A stretch of DNA of 64,000 bases from an uncultured Collinsella sp. (lineage in GTDB: Bacteria > Actinomycetota > Coriobacteriia > Coriobacteriales > Coriobacteriaceae), in assembly GCA_959026535.1 (NCBI GenBank), contig CAUFMB010000001.1, positions 19,329 to 83,328 on the forward strand. Reading direction: 5' to 3'. The position numbers and the translations under genes were made by a program. How positions within the stretch are numbered: position 1 is the stretch's first letter; each line of letters opens with the position of its first letter. The notes beneath the pieces were generated by a model that was not told the origin of the DNA, did no database searches, and saw nothing but the letters and a program-made list of their open reading frames with translations. This document shows, in pieces, positions 25,835 through 34,294 of the stretch.

Positions 25835-27127
25835 GTGCTCGCACCCCATATTTCCGTCGTCAACCTCGGTTGTCGTGTCAACCGGGTTGAGTCAGACCGT
25901 ATCACTGCCGATCTTATGCGCCTGGGCTTTGCGATGGTGGAGCCCTGTGACGCCGATCTGATCGTTATCAATACCTGTGCCGTGACGGGGGAGGCCGAGG
26001 CCAAGACCCGCAAGGCCGTCCGTCACGCCCTGGCCTATCCGGGCGAGCCTTACGTGGTCGTAACCGGCTGCGTCGTCAACCTGCATCCCGAGGAGCTGCT
26101 GGAGCTCTCCGATCGCGTGATCGCCGAACCGTCCAAGATTGACGTCGCCGAGCGCGTCTGCGAGGTGCTGGGTGTCGAATCCGATAGCGTGCCCGCCTGC
26201 AGCGATGGCGACGTGGTCGATGCGCTCGGTCGTTCGCGGCTTGGCGTGAAGATCCAGGATGGCTGCAACCACCGCTGCACCTATTGCATCGTGTGGAAGG
26301 CCCGCGGCCCCGAGCGCTCCGTGCCCGTCGAGTCCGTGCTCGAACAGGTGCGTGAAGCCCAGGAGACCGGCGTGCCCGAGGTCGTGCTGACCGGCGTGAA
26401 TCTGGGTGCCTATGACGGCAAGAGCGCGACCGACGAACATGTCGAGATCGATGAGCTGCTCGAGGCGATCATGGAGCGCACCGAGATTGCCCACGTGCGC
26501 ATCTCCTCGGTGGAGCCCATGGATATTTCAGAGCGCTTGCTCAAGGTGATGGCTCGCTATCCGAAGCGTATCGCGCCGTTTTTGCATCTGCCCGTGCAGT
26601 CTGGCTGCACGGCGACGCTGCATCGCATGGGTCGTCCCTATAGTGCCGAGGACTTCGAGGAGACGGTGCGCATGATTCGCGCCAACTTGCCCCAGGCGTC
26701 TCTTTCGTGCGACGTCATCGTCGGTTTTCCCGGCGAGACGGACGAGGAGTTTGAGGAGTCGCTGGCGCTGTGCCGTCGCGTGGGCTTTTCGCGCATGCAC
26801 GTGTTCCGCTATAGCAAGCGCCCCGGCACCCTCGCCGCCGACATGCCCGACCAGGTACCCCCTGAGGTCATGGCCGAGCGCAGCCGTCGCATGCGCGCCG
26901 CCGCACAGGAGCTTGCGATCGCCGATGCCCGCCGCCGCGTGGGCACGGTCGAGCGTGCGGTGCTCGAGTATGGCGACAACCTGACGCTCGGCTCGTTCCA
27001 TCATGCCCGTCTTGATGATACCTGTGGACTCACAGCCCCGTGCCTGCTCGATGTTGCTATCATCGGAGTCGATGATTCCGGCTTGGTCCATGCACGCAGG
27101 GAGGTTTATGGACGCCTCGAAGATTAG
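25835..27127 (+). CDS. mtaB: tRNA t6A37 methylthiotransferase MtaB
   Basis: MtaB adds a methylthio group to t6A37 of ANN-decoding tRNAs using two [4Fe-4S] clusters and SAM. The 430-residue protein has the N-terminal UPF0004 domain with cysteines in NLGCRVN, INTCAVTGEAE and VTGCVV, the radical SAM motif GCNHRCTYCIVWKARG, and a C-terminal TRAM-like part. NLGCRVN and the WKARG sequence separate it from MiaB and RimO, which are also in this window, so all three methylthiotransferase types are present. GTG start with AAGGAG. The 3' end overlaps phoH by 20 bases. Confidence 0.92.
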   Translation: MLAPHISVVNLGCRVNRVESDRITADLMRLGFAMVEPCDADLIVINTCAVTGEAEAKTRKAVRHALAYPGEPYVVVTGCVVNLHPEELLELSDRVIAEPSKIDVAERVCEVLGVESDSVPACSDGDVVDALGRSRLGVKIQDGCNHRCTYCIVWKARGPERSVPVESVLEQVREAQETGVPEVVLTGVNLGAYDGKSATDEHVEIDELLEAIMERTEIAHVRISSVEPMDISERLLKVMARYPKRIAPFLHLPVQSGCTATLHRMGRPYSAEDFEETVRMIRANLPQASLSCDVIVGFPGETDEEFEESLALCRRVGFSRMHVFRYSKRPGTLAADMPDQVPPEVMAERSRRMRAAAQELAIADARRRVGTVERAVLEYGDNLTLGSFHHARLDDTCGLTAPCLLDVAIIGVDDSGLVHARREVYGRLED

Positions 27128-28094
27128 ACTTACCGTTCCCGAGGGTATCGACCCCTCGCGCGTTTTGGGAGCCGGCGACGGCGTCCTTCGTGCACTCGAG
27201 AACTTGGTGCGTGCCCATGTGGTTGCCCGCGGTGACAGCGTTGCCGTGAGCGGCGATCCGGACGAGGTCGAGCTCGTGGCGCGCTTTTTCGAGCATGCTT
27301 TTCGCGAGGCGGCCGCCGGGCGCACGCTGTCTGCCGACGATGTCTCGCGCTGTCTGGCCGTTCTGCGCGACGGCGAGCATGATGCCTCGTCGCTGCGCGA
27401 TGATGTGCTGCTATCGTATCGCGGTCGCGTCATCCGCCCCAAGACGCTCGGCCAAAAGCGCTACGTGGATGCCATTCGCTCGCATACCATCACGTTTGGC
27501 CTCGGTCCCGCCGGTACCGGTAAAACCTATCTGGCTATGGCGCTCGCCGTCGCCGCGCTCAAGCGCCATGAGGTAGGCCGCCTGATCCTGACGCGCCCGG
27601 TTGTCGAGGCGGGGGAGAACCTGGGCTTTTTGCCCGGCACCCTCGAGGAAAAGATCGACCCGTATATGCGCCCGCTCTATGATGCCCTCTTTGACATGAT
27701 GGATCGCGAACGCACCGATGAGTTTATGGAGCGTGGCGTGATCGAGATCGCACCGCTCGCCTACATGCGCGGTCGAACGCTAAGTGATGCCTTTGTGGTG
27801 CTCGATGAGGCACAAAACACGACGCCCGAGCAGATGAAGATGTTCCTGACGCGCCTGGGTTTTAATTCCAAGTTCGTGATTACCGGCGACCTGAGCCAGC
27901 GTGACCTGGTTGGTCGTCGCGGCGGTCTTGCCGACGTTGAGCAGATTTTGGGCCGTGTCGACGATGTCGCATTTTCGCACCTCGAGCGCGCCGATGTGGT
28001 GCGCCATGCCCTGGTGGGCCGTATCGTTGAGGCCTATGATGCATACGATGATGCGCGTGGGCAGCGCGCACACGATCGAAAGGAGTCCCGTTGA
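27108..28094 (+). CDS. phoH: PhoH-like ATPase
   Basis: A 328-residue ATPase of the PhoH family, related to the helicase core and linked to RNA metabolism with YbeY. An N-terminal KH-like region (about 1-90: LRALENLVRAHVVARGDSVAV) is followed by Walker A GPAGTGKTY at 133-141, ILTRPVVEAGENLGFLPG, Walker B VVLDEAQNT and TGDLSQRDL. ATG 27108 follows GGGAGGT and lies inside the end of mtaB. The mtaB-phoH-ybeY-dgkA-era-recO order matches the Firmicutes cluster. Confidence 0.93.
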   Translation: MDASKIRLTVPEGIDPSRVLGAGDGVLRALENLVRAHVVARGDSVAVSGDPDEVELVARFFEHAFREAAAGRTLSADDVSRCLAVLRDGEHDASSLRDDVLLSYRGRVIRPKTLGQKRYVDAIRSHTITFGLGPAGTGKTYLAMALAVAALKRHEVGRLILTRPVVEAGENLGFLPGTLEEKIDPYMRPLYDALFDMMDRERTDEFMERGVIEIAPLAYMRGRTLSDAFVVLDEAQNTTPEQMKMFLTRLGFNSKFVITGDLSQRDLVGRRGGLADVEQILGRVDDVAFSHLERADVVRHALVGRIVEAYDAYDDARGQRAHDRKESR

Positions 28095-28600
28095 GTGTAT
28101 TGATCAGCAACGATGCCGAGCTCGATACGCTGCTCGATGCCCATGAGGTGGAACACATCTGCTCAGTTGTGCTTGCCGCCGAGGGTGTTGAGCGTGAGGT
28201 CGAGATTTCCCTTTCGTATGTCGATGAGGACGAGATGCACGAGCTCAACCACGAGTGGCGCGGTATCGACCGCACCACCGATGTCCTCTCGTTTGAATGC
28301 GACTCGGCCTTTGACGAGGACATTCCCGCCGACGAGACGCTCGAGCTCGGTGATATTATCCTGGCTCCGCAGGTTATTGCCCGTCAGGCCCCTGGCTTTG
28401 GCAATAGTCCTGCCGACGAGTGTCGCCTGATGCTCGTGCATGGCATGCTGCACCTGCTGGGGTATGACCATATCGAGGACGACGAGGCCGAGGTCATGGA
28501 GGCACGCGAGGACGCCATCCTGCGCGATTTGGCGCTCGAGCGCGGCGAGGACCCCAAGCTCGTCCACGTCGGCCCCATCACCAACCACGCCCACGACTAG
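28091..28600 (+). CDS. ybeY: Endoribonuclease YbeY (rRNA maturation factor)
   Basis: A zinc endonuclease for 16S rRNA 3'-end maturation and ribosome quality control. The 169-residue protein has the three-histidine zinc motif in HGMLHLLGYDHIED (about 117-130) and the upstream family block LNHEWRGIDRTTDVLSFE. The TTG start overlaps the phoH stop (TTGA), suggesting coupled translation. Neighbours phoH and era are the usual partners. Confidence 0.94.
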   Translation: MSVLISNDAELDTLLDAHEVEHICSVVLAAEGVEREVEISLSYVDEDEMHELNHEWRGIDRTTDVLSFECDSAFDEDIPADETLELGDIILAPQVIARQAPGFGNSPADECRLMLVHGMLHLLGYDHIEDDEAEVMEAREDAILRDLALERGEDPKLVHVGPITNHAHD

Positions 28601-28609
28601 GAGCCGTCT

Positions 28610-28987
28610 ATGATTCCCGGATCGAACAAGGACCATCCGTCCTTTTTAAAGTCGTTCTCATACGCGATGGAGGGCTTCGTCACCGCCGTCAAGACCGAGC
28701 GCAATATCAAGGTCACGCTCGTGGCGGGCGTGTGTACCGTCATTGCCGGCTGCATTGTGGGGCTTGATATTGCCGAGTGGGCTACGGTCATCATCTGCTG
28801 CGGCCTGGTGATTCACGGCGAGTTGTGCAATACCGCCATGGAGGCGATTGTCGACCTGGCGACCCAGGAGCTGCATCCGCTGGCCAAGCGCGCGAAGGAT
28901 ATCGCCGCTGCCTCTGTATACGTTCTTTCCATTACCGCCGCGATCGTGGGCTTGCTTGTCTTTGCCCACGCGCTTGGCTTTATTTAG
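28610..28987 (+). CDS. dgkA: Diacylglycerol/undecaprenol kinase
   Basis: A 125-residue integral membrane kinase of the DgkA family. In Gram-positive bacteria this family phosphorylates undecaprenol to recycle the lipid carrier of wall synthesis; that choice over diacylglycerol is inference. It has an N-terminal amphipathic helix (FLKSFSYAMEGFVTAVKTE), three membrane segments (about 35-52, 57-75, 100-122) and the catalytic signature HGELCNTAMEAIVDL with the metal-binding Glu. It lies nine bases after ybeY with AGGAGCC upstream. Confidence 0.92.
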   Translation: MIPGSNKDHPSFLKSFSYAMEGFVTAVKTERNIKVTLVAGVCTVIAGCIVGLDIAEWATVIICCGLVIHGELCNTAMEAIVDLATQELHPLAKRAKDIAAASVYVLSITAAIVGLLVFAHALGFI

Positions 28988-28999
28988 AAAGGGATTCCC

Positions 29000-30070
29000 A
29001 TGTCCGACAATATGCAGCCCACCGATGAAGTTCTGGATGACGAGGTCCTGGACGAGGCCGAAGGTGCCGATTCGTTTGACGAGGTCGAGGAGTTCGATCC
29101 GTTTGAGGGCATGAGCGATGAGGAACTCGATGCTCTGTGCGACGAGGATGAGGGCCTCGCGGGCTTTGGCGACGTGGAACCCGGTTTCCGCAGCGGCTTT
29201 GTGGCCCTGGTCGGTCGCCCCAACGCCGGCAAATCCACGCTGCTCAACGCCTGTTACGGCAAGAAGGTCGCCATCACCTCGCCGGTGGCCCAGACGACCC
29301 GCCGCCGCATGCGCGCCGTGGTCAACCGCCCCGGTTACCAGTTAGTCTTCGTTGATACGCCGGGTATCCACAAGCCCAAGGACGGCCTGGGCTCCGAGCT
29401 TAATAAGAGTGCCCTGTTTGAGCTCAATGACGTCGACGTCGTCGCGTTTCTGATCGACGCCACCAAACCCATCGGCAGGGGAGACGCCTGGGTCGCCGAG
29501 CGCGTCAAGAACGCCCGTTCAAAAAAGGTCCTGGTGCTTACCAAGGCCGATGAGGCCGACCCCGCTCAGGTCATGGAGCAGCTCAAGGCCGCTCACGAGC
29601 TTATGGAATACGACGATGAGATCGTGACGTCGTCGGTTAAGAACTTTAACGTCGATGCGTTCATCGAGACCGTCGCTCACTTCTTGCCCGAGGGCCCGCG
29701 CTGGTTCCCCGAGGACATGGGTACCGACGCTTCCGACGAGACGCTCGTTGCCGAGTTTGTGCGCGAGAAGGTTCTGCGTCGCACCCGCGACGAGATCCCT
29801 CACTCCGTGGGCGTCATCTGTGACGCGCTCGAGCAGACTAAGAAGGTCCTGCGCGTGCACGCCACGATTTACGTCGAGCGCGAGGGGCAGAAGGGCATCA
29901 TTATCGGCAAGGGCGGCGAGATGATTAAACATATCGGTATCGACGCCCGTCGCGATCTTGAGCGCATCTTTGGTACTCAGGTCTTTTTGGAGCTCGACGT
30001 GAAGGTCAAGGCCGGCTGGCGCGATGACGAGGCGCAGATTCGCCGTTTTGGCTATAACGCCGAAGATTAA
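29000..30070 (+). CDS. era: GTPase Era with an acidic N-terminal extension
   Basis: Era binds the 3' end of 16S rRNA and checks 30S maturation. The 356-residue protein has P-loop GRPNAGKST at 72-80, switch and G3 segments (QTTRRRMRAVV, DTPGIHKP), G4 TKAD, and a C-terminal KH domain (GIIIGKGGEMIKHIG at about 301-315). It is about 55 residues longer than standard Era (about 300): the first 62 residues are strongly acidic (DEVLDDEVLDEAEGADSF). The start has AAAGGG upstream, and no better internal start exists before the G domain. Confidence 0.94.
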   Translation: MSDNMQPTDEVLDDEVLDEAEGADSFDEVEEFDPFEGMSDEELDALCDEDEGLAGFGDVEPGFRSGFVALVGRPNAGKSTLLNACYGKKVAITSPVAQTTRRRMRAVVNRPGYQLVFVDTPGIHKPKDGLGSELNKSALFELNDVDVVAFLIDATKPIGRGDAWVAERVKNARSKKVLVLTKADEADPAQVMEQLKAAHELMEYDDEIVTSSVKNFNVDAFIETVAHFLPEGPRWFPEDMGTDASDETLVAEFVREKVLRRTRDEIPHSVGVICDALEQTKKVLRVHATIYVEREGQKGIIIGKGGEMIKHIGIDARRDLERIFGTQVFLELDVKVKAGWRDDEAQIRRFGYNAED

Positions 30071-30082
30071 GCCTCGGCGTTC

Positions 30083-30832
30083 ATGGCAGGCTCTCGCACA
30101 TATCGCACAAAGGTGCTCGTCCTCGACAAGACGAAGCTCAAGGAAACCGACCTGATTTTGACGATGCTCGACGAACGGGGGCGGCAGGTGCGTGCCGTGG
30201 CCAAGGGCGCACGTAAGCCTGGCGGTCGCCTTGCGGCCCGTTGCGAGCTCTTCTGCACCGTTGATATGCTGCTCGCGCTTGGTCGCTCGCTCGACGTGGT
30301 TTCTCAGGCGGAGCTTATGGAGGCGCCGCTCGGTGCCGCTCCTGACTACGAGACGACCTGTGCCGCCAGCGCGATTGCCGAGGTTGCGCGCGCGTGCTCG
30401 TTCGAGGATGCCGAGGATCCATTTGCCTTTGCCATCACGCAGCGAGCGCTCACGCTTGTCGGCAGCGGTCTCGACTCGGCACATATGGACCTGCTCGTGG
30501 CGGCCTTTGTCTTTAAACTGCTGTCGCACGTTGGCTACCGACCCGATTTTTCGGCATGCGTGCTGTGCGGAGACCCCATGCTGTCGTATTTTTCGCCCCA
30601 GGCGGGCGGGCTTCTGTGCGGGTCGTGCGCCTCGAGCGTGCCTGGCGCCGAGTTGGTATCAGTCGGCGAGGTCGCATGGCTGCGCGCTCTGATGTCCATG
30701 ACGTTCGATGCCCTTATGGACGAGCGGATCGATCCGCATACGGCTGCTTTTTTGCTGGGGCTTTCGCATGTTTGGGCCGCCACGCACACCGACCAGCGGC
30801 TCCGTGCGATGGAATTCATGTTGGGTCGGTGA
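30083..30832 (+). CDS. recO: DNA repair protein RecO
   Basis: RecO loads RecA on SSB-coated single-stranded DNA with RecR/RecF. The 249-residue protein has the N-terminal OB fold (YRTKVLVLDKTKLKETDLIL, VRAVAKGARKPGGRL) and a helical domain with a zinc-type cysteine set, CVLCGD and CGSC. It follows era by 12 bases, as in many Gram-positive genomes. No strong ribosome site is seen. Confidence 0.92.
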   Translation: MAGSRTYRTKVLVLDKTKLKETDLILTMLDERGRQVRAVAKGARKPGGRLAARCELFCTVDMLLALGRSLDVVSQAELMEAPLGAAPDYETTCAASAIAEVARACSFEDAEDPFAFAITQRALTLVGSGLDSAHMDLLVAAFVFKLLSHVGYRPDFSACVLCGDPMLSYFSPQAGGLLCGSCASSVPGAELVSVGEVAWLRALMSMTFDALMDERIDPHTAAFLLGLSHVWAATHTDQRLRAMEFMLGR

Positions 30833-30866
30833 TGATGCGCAGGCGCGCGCCGCTTGTGGTAACATA

Positions 30867-30970
30867 CCGACTTGTTGGTACCTCGACCTTGGATGCCCGC
30901 TCCACCGGCGGCTTCCCAGTCCGAGGCGAATAGAGTCGCCCACGGGCGACGCGAAACGAAAGGTGAAACA
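30867..30970 (+). promoter_or_regulatory. rpsO leader, possible S15 autoregulatory structure
   Basis: About 100 bases between the recO end region and rpsO can fold; the clearest stem is GTCGCC-CACG-GGCGAC at 30936-30951, with GC-rich complementary segments upstream. S15 represses its own translation through leader RNAs in several phyla, but leaders differ and I could not match a published motif here. Confidence 0.3.
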
Positions 30971-31249
30971 ATGACTGTTTCCAAAGAGCGCAAGGCGGAG
31001 CTGACCGCCCAGTTCGGTAACTCCCCGGTCGATACCGGTAACCCCAAGGTTCAGGTCGCCATCCTGTCCGAGCGCATCAAGGAGCTGACCGAGCACATGA
31101 AGTCCCACCAGAAGGACTTCCACACCCGTCGTGGCCTGCTCATGCTCGTTGGCCGTCGTCGTCGTCTTCTCTCCTACATCAAGAAGAACGACATCGTCGA
31201 GTACCGTGAGCTCATCAAGGCTCTGGGCATCCGCGACAACATCCAGTAA
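30971..31249 (+). CDS. rpsO: 30S ribosomal protein S15
   Basis: A 92-residue primary 16S rRNA-binding protein. FGNSPVDTGNPKVQVAILSE and HQKDFHTRRGLLMLVGRRRR are the family hallmarks. The start follows GAAAGGTG. A terminator and then pnp follow, the widespread rpsO-pnp arrangement. Confidence 0.96.
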   Translation: MTVSKERKAELTAQFGNSPVDTGNPKVQVAILSERIKELTEHMKSHQKDFHTRRGLLMLVGRRRRLLSYIKKNDIVEYRELIKALGIRDNIQ

Positions 31250-31264
31250 GGATTTGTACATGCT

Positions 31265-31296
31265 AAGAGCGTCCTGCGCAGCGGGGCGCTCTTTTT
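31265..31296 (+). terminator. Terminator after rpsO
   Basis: AGAGCG..CC pairs with GG..CGCTCT around a short loop, followed by TTTTTG. It would separate rpsO from pnp or allow partial read-through. Confidence 0.8.
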
Positions 31297-31363
31297 GTGT
31301 AAGGGCGTGAACAATCACGCTCTACAGCGTGGCGGGGGCAGGGGGCCCGCGTCACATGAGAAG

Positions 31364-31386
31364 CCCGCAGGCAAGGGGCCTGTGGG
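31364..31386 (+). promoter_or_regulatory. Hairpin just upstream of the pnp ribosome-binding site
   Basis: CCCGCAGGC and GCCTGTGGG form a 9-bp stem with loop AAGGG, ending four bases before AAAGGAG of pnp. Pnp autoregulates through 5' structures in other bacteria; a similar role here is inference. Confidence 0.35.
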
Positions 31387-31399
31387 GTAAAGGAGAACA

Positions 31400-33646
31400 A
31401 TGACACTCGTATCCAAGACCTTTGAGCTGTACGGCAAGACCTACACCTTCGAGTCCGGCGAGCTTGCCAAGCAGGCCACCGGCGCTTGTCTGGTCAAGCA
31501 GGGTGACACCACGATGCTCGATACCGTGGTCGTCTCCAAGGAGCGCAAGAATTACGACTTCTTCCCGCTGACTGTCGACTTCAACGAGAAGATGTACGCT
31601 GCCGGCCGTATCCCGGGTGGTTACCTCAAGCGTGAGGGCCGTCCCAGCGAGAAGGCCACGCTCACGGCTCGTATGATCGACCGCCCGATCCGCCCGAGCT
31701 TCCCGGACGGCTTCCGCAACGAGGTGCATATCGTCGCCACCTCGCTCGTCGCCGACCAGGTCAACCCCTTCGACGTCATCAATGTCATGGGTGCCTCTTT
31801 GGCTATGACGCTCGGCGGCGTGCCCTTCGAGGGCCCGCTTGCCTGCGTGCGCATCGGCCGCAACGTGGAGACCGGCGAGTTTATCGTCAACCCCACCTAT
31901 GAGGAGCGCGAGAACTCCGACCTGGACCTGGAGCTGGGCGGCTCTGCCGACTTCATCTCGATGGTCGAGGCCGGCGCCGAGGAGATCTCCGAGGACGACA
32001 TGCTCGCCGCTATGAAGTTTGGTCAGGAGGCCCTCGCTGCCTTCTGCCAGGCCCAAGACGAGTTCGTCGCCGAGTGGGAGCAGGTCAACGGCGCTATCGT
32101 CAAGAAGGAGTATCCGCTCGACCAGCCCGTCGAGGAGGTCCAGGAGCGCATCTTCGCCCACTACGACGAGATGGCCGCTGCCCTGCGCGACGCCGACAAG
32201 CTTTCCCGCATCGGTAAGGTCGAGGCTCTGAAGGAGTCCATCCGCGCCGAGTTCACCGACGAGGAGCAGGCCGCCTGGGAGCGCGAAATCCCCGTGGCGC
32301 TCAAGAAGCTCGAGAAGAAGGCCATGCGCACCATGGTCGTCGAGACCGGCGAGCGCGTCGACGGTCGTGCCGCCGACGAGATTCGTCCCATCATGGTGAA
32401 GGACAACTACCTGCCGCTCGTTCACGGCTCCGGCCTGTTCCAGCGTGGCCAGACGCAGGTGCTTTCCGTCCTGTCACTCGGCATGCTCAACGAGGGCCAG
32501 CGTCTGGATACCATCGAGCCCACCGAGGGCAAGCGCTACATGCACCACTACAACTTCCCGCCGTTCTGCACCGGCGAGACCGGCCGCATGGGCAGCCCCA
32601 AGCGCCGCGAGATCGGTCACGGCAACCTGGCCGAGCGCGCCCTGCTTCCGGTGCTTCCCGACGAGAACGAGTTCCCCTACGCCATCCGCGTCGTCTCCGA
32701 GGTCATGGAGTCCAACGGCTCCTCTTCGATGGCTTCGACCTGCGGCTCTACGCTCGCCCTTATGGACGGCGGCGTGCCCATTAAGCGCCCAGTCTCCGGT
32801 ATCGCCATGGGCCTGATCCAGGAGGAGGGCAAGACCGTGGTCCTGTCCGACATCCAGGGTCTCGAGGACTTCCTGGGCGACATGGACTTTAAGGTCACCG
32901 GCACCACCGAGGGCATTACCGCCCTGCAGATGGACAACAAGGCGACCGGCCTCACCTTCGACATCCTGGCCCGCGCCCTGCAGCAGGCCAAGGAGGGTCG
33001 CGCCTTCATCCTGCAGAAGATGCTCGATGTGATCCCCGAGCCGCGTCACACCACGCGCAGCACCGCTCCGCGTATCGTCTCCATCCAGGTTCCGACCGAC
33101 AAGATCCGCGACGTCATCGGTTCCGGCGGTAAGGTCATTCGCGGCATCCAGGACGAGACCGGCGCTTCGGTTGACATCCAGGAGGACGGCACCGTCTTCG
33201 TCGGCGGCACCGGCGAGTCCGTGGACCAGGCTGTCGAGCGCATCAAGCTCATCATCAAGGTTCCCGAGCCGGGCGAGGAGTACACCGGTCGCGTGGTCTC
33301 CATCCAGCCCTTCGGCGCCTTCGTCAACCTGCTGCCCGGTAAGGACGGCCTGCTGCACATCTCCCGCGTCGCCAAGGGCCGCGTGGAGAAGGTCGAGGAC
33401 GTCCTCAACGTGGGCGACGAGGTCAAGGTCGTCGTCATCGAGGTCGACGATCGCGGCAAGATCTCGCTCGATCGTCTTGACAAGCCCGAGGCCCCGGCTC
33501 GCGCCGAGGGTGCCTCCGAGGGCGACGGCGAGCACTTCCAGCGTCGTGAGCGTCCGCGTCGCGAGCGCTCCGAGCGCGGCGACCGTCCGCGTCGTCCCGG
33601 CGACAACGGAGGCCGCAAGCCCCGCCGTCACCACGACGCCGAGTAA
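31400..33646 (+). CDS. pnp: Polyribonucleotide nucleotidyltransferase (PNPase)
   Basis: A phosphorolytic 3'-5' exoribonuclease and polymerase of RNA decay. The 748-residue protein has two RNase PH domains (first with GGYLKREGRPSEKATLTARM; second with RMGSPKRREIGHGNLAERAL and STCGSTLALMDGGVP), a KH domain (RDVIGSGGKVIRGIQDETG) and an S1 domain (YTGRVVSIQPFGAFVNLLPG). The last 50 residues are an Arg-rich tail (RRERPRRERSERGDRPRRPG) longer than in E. coli, probably for RNA or protein contacts. The start follows TAAAGGAG. rnj, another RNA-decay nuclease, lies downstream. Confidence 0.97.
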   Translation: MTLVSKTFELYGKTYTFESGELAKQATGACLVKQGDTTMLDTVVVSKERKNYDFFPLTVDFNEKMYAAGRIPGGYLKREGRPSEKATLTARMIDRPIRPSFPDGFRNEVHIVATSLVADQVNPFDVINVMGASLAMTLGGVPFEGPLACVRIGRNVETGEFIVNPTYEERENSDLDLELGGSADFISMVEAGAEEISEDDMLAAMKFGQEALAAFCQAQDEFVAEWEQVNGAIVKKEYPLDQPVEEVQERIFAHYDEMAAALRDADKLSRIGKVEALKESIRAEFTDEEQAAWEREIPVALKKLEKKAMRTMVVETGERVDGRAADEIRPIMVKDNYLPLVHGSGLFQRGQTQVLSVLSLGMLNEGQRLDTIEPTEGKRYMHHYNFPPFCTGETGRMGSPKRREIGHGNLAERALLPVLPDENEFPYAIRVVSEVMESNGSSSMASTCGSTLALMDGGVPIKRPVSGIAMGLIQEEGKTVVLSDIQGLEDFLGDMDFKVTGTTEGITALQMDNKATGLTFDILARALQQAKEGRAFILQKMLDVIPEPRHTTRSTAPRIVSIQVPTDKIRDVIGSGGKVIRGIQDETGASVDIQEDGTVFVGGTGESVDQAVERIKLIIKVPEPGEEYTGRVVSIQPFGAFVNLLPGKDGLLHISRVAKGRVEKVEDVLNVGDEVKVVVIEVDDRGKISLDRLDKPEAPARAEGASEGDGEHFQRRERPRRERSERGDRPRRPGDNGGRKPRRHHDAE

Positions 33647-33668
33647 TAGCTACACATAAGCAGCTCAA

Positions 33669-33700
33669 CAAGGGCGACTCCGTACAGGGGTCGCCCTTTT
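33669..33700 (+). terminator. Terminator of pnp
   Basis: AAGGGCGACTCC and GGGGTCGCCCTT form a long stem with loop GTACA and a TTTT tail. Its 3' half (CCCTTTT) is shared with the left arm of the long hairpin that follows. Confidence 0.88.
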
Positions 33701-33841
33701 GCTTGCGCCCGGGAGGGCCGCATATGAAGTTTCCTGCTCTACAGTCCTGCGCAAGACGGAAAGCACATTAAGTGCTTTCCTTTGCGTGCGGAACTCGCGA
33801 TAAACTTCATATGCGGCCCTCCCGGGCGCAAGCAAAAGGGC
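33693..33841 (+). repeat. Long hairpin element, family A copy 1
   Basis: A perfect 40-bp inverted repeat (33693-33732 with 33802-33841; it includes GCTTGCGCCCGGGAGGGCC and GCATATGAAGTTT) encloses a 69-base core. The core begins CCTGCTCTACAGTCCTGC, contains the stem GGAAAGCAC-ATTAA-GTGCTTTCC and ends GTGCGGAACTCGCGAT. The core and the innermost AAGTTT/AAACTT are shared with copy 2 at 33963-34109; the outer arms are not. No ORF. Confidence 0.9.
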
Positions 33842-33962
33842 TGGTTAGTGCCGCTCGCTATTTAGTTAGACAGTCTATGCAGTAGTCAGATTTCAGATCA
33901 GTAGATAGACACAGCAGTATTGCCCCTGATAAAACCTACCAAAATAAACCTATCTCATATTG
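33842..33962. other. AT-rich spacer between family A hairpins
   Basis: About 120 bases without an ORF or a convincing promoter, clearly richer in A and T than its surroundings (GATAAAACCTACC, AAAATAAACCTATC). It is enclosed by the two oppositely oriented hairpin elements. Confidence 0.5.
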
Positions 33963-34109
33963 GCAGGTCAGGGCTCAGCGGCCCCGGCACGGGCTAAGTT
34001 TATCGCGAGTTCCGCACGAACAGGAGGCCACTTAATGTGGCCTCCGTCGTGAGCAGGACTGTAGAGCAGGAAACTTAGCCCGTGCCGGGGCCGCTGAGCC
34101 CTGACCGGC
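33963..34109 (-). repeat. Long hairpin element, family A copy 2 (inverted)
   Basis: A perfect 36-bp inverted repeat (33966-34001 with 34071-34106; GGTCAGGGCTCAGCGGCCCC, then GGCACGGGCTAAGTTT), plus two more pairs after one mismatch. The core is the reverse complement of copy 1's core with changes. The inner stem is GGAGGCCAC/GTGGCCTCC in place of GGAAAGCAC/GTGCTTTCC, so three base pairs changed on both sides together. The outer arms are unrelated to copy 1. Confidence 0.9.
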
Positions 34110-34294
34110 GGGATACACAGGTTCAGATGGGGCTTTGATGCATGGGTGGTCTGTTGTTGTGCAAATGGGTATCATACTGTGGTTATTGCATCGACTCTGC
34201 GATGCATGTTTGTACGTTCCCGGCGGTCGGTTTGCCAGAAGCGCCCCGCCGGTTGTTCCAGACCCGTTTCGAAGAAAGGAAACCACACTAACCT
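34110..34294. other. Leader region of rnj
   Basis: Non-coding. It contains GGTATCATACTGTGG (TATCAT at about 34171 as a possible -10) and GCATCGACTCTGCGATGC, a small hairpin at 34187-34204. GAAGAAAGGAAACC precedes the rnj start. The promoter call is weak. Confidence 0.35.

Noticed and set aside
33693..34109. Reading the family A hairpins as ordinary rho-independent terminators
   Set aside because: Stems of 36-40 bp with large structured cores are far longer than terminators, only copy 1 touches a T-run, and that belongs to the separate pnp terminator.
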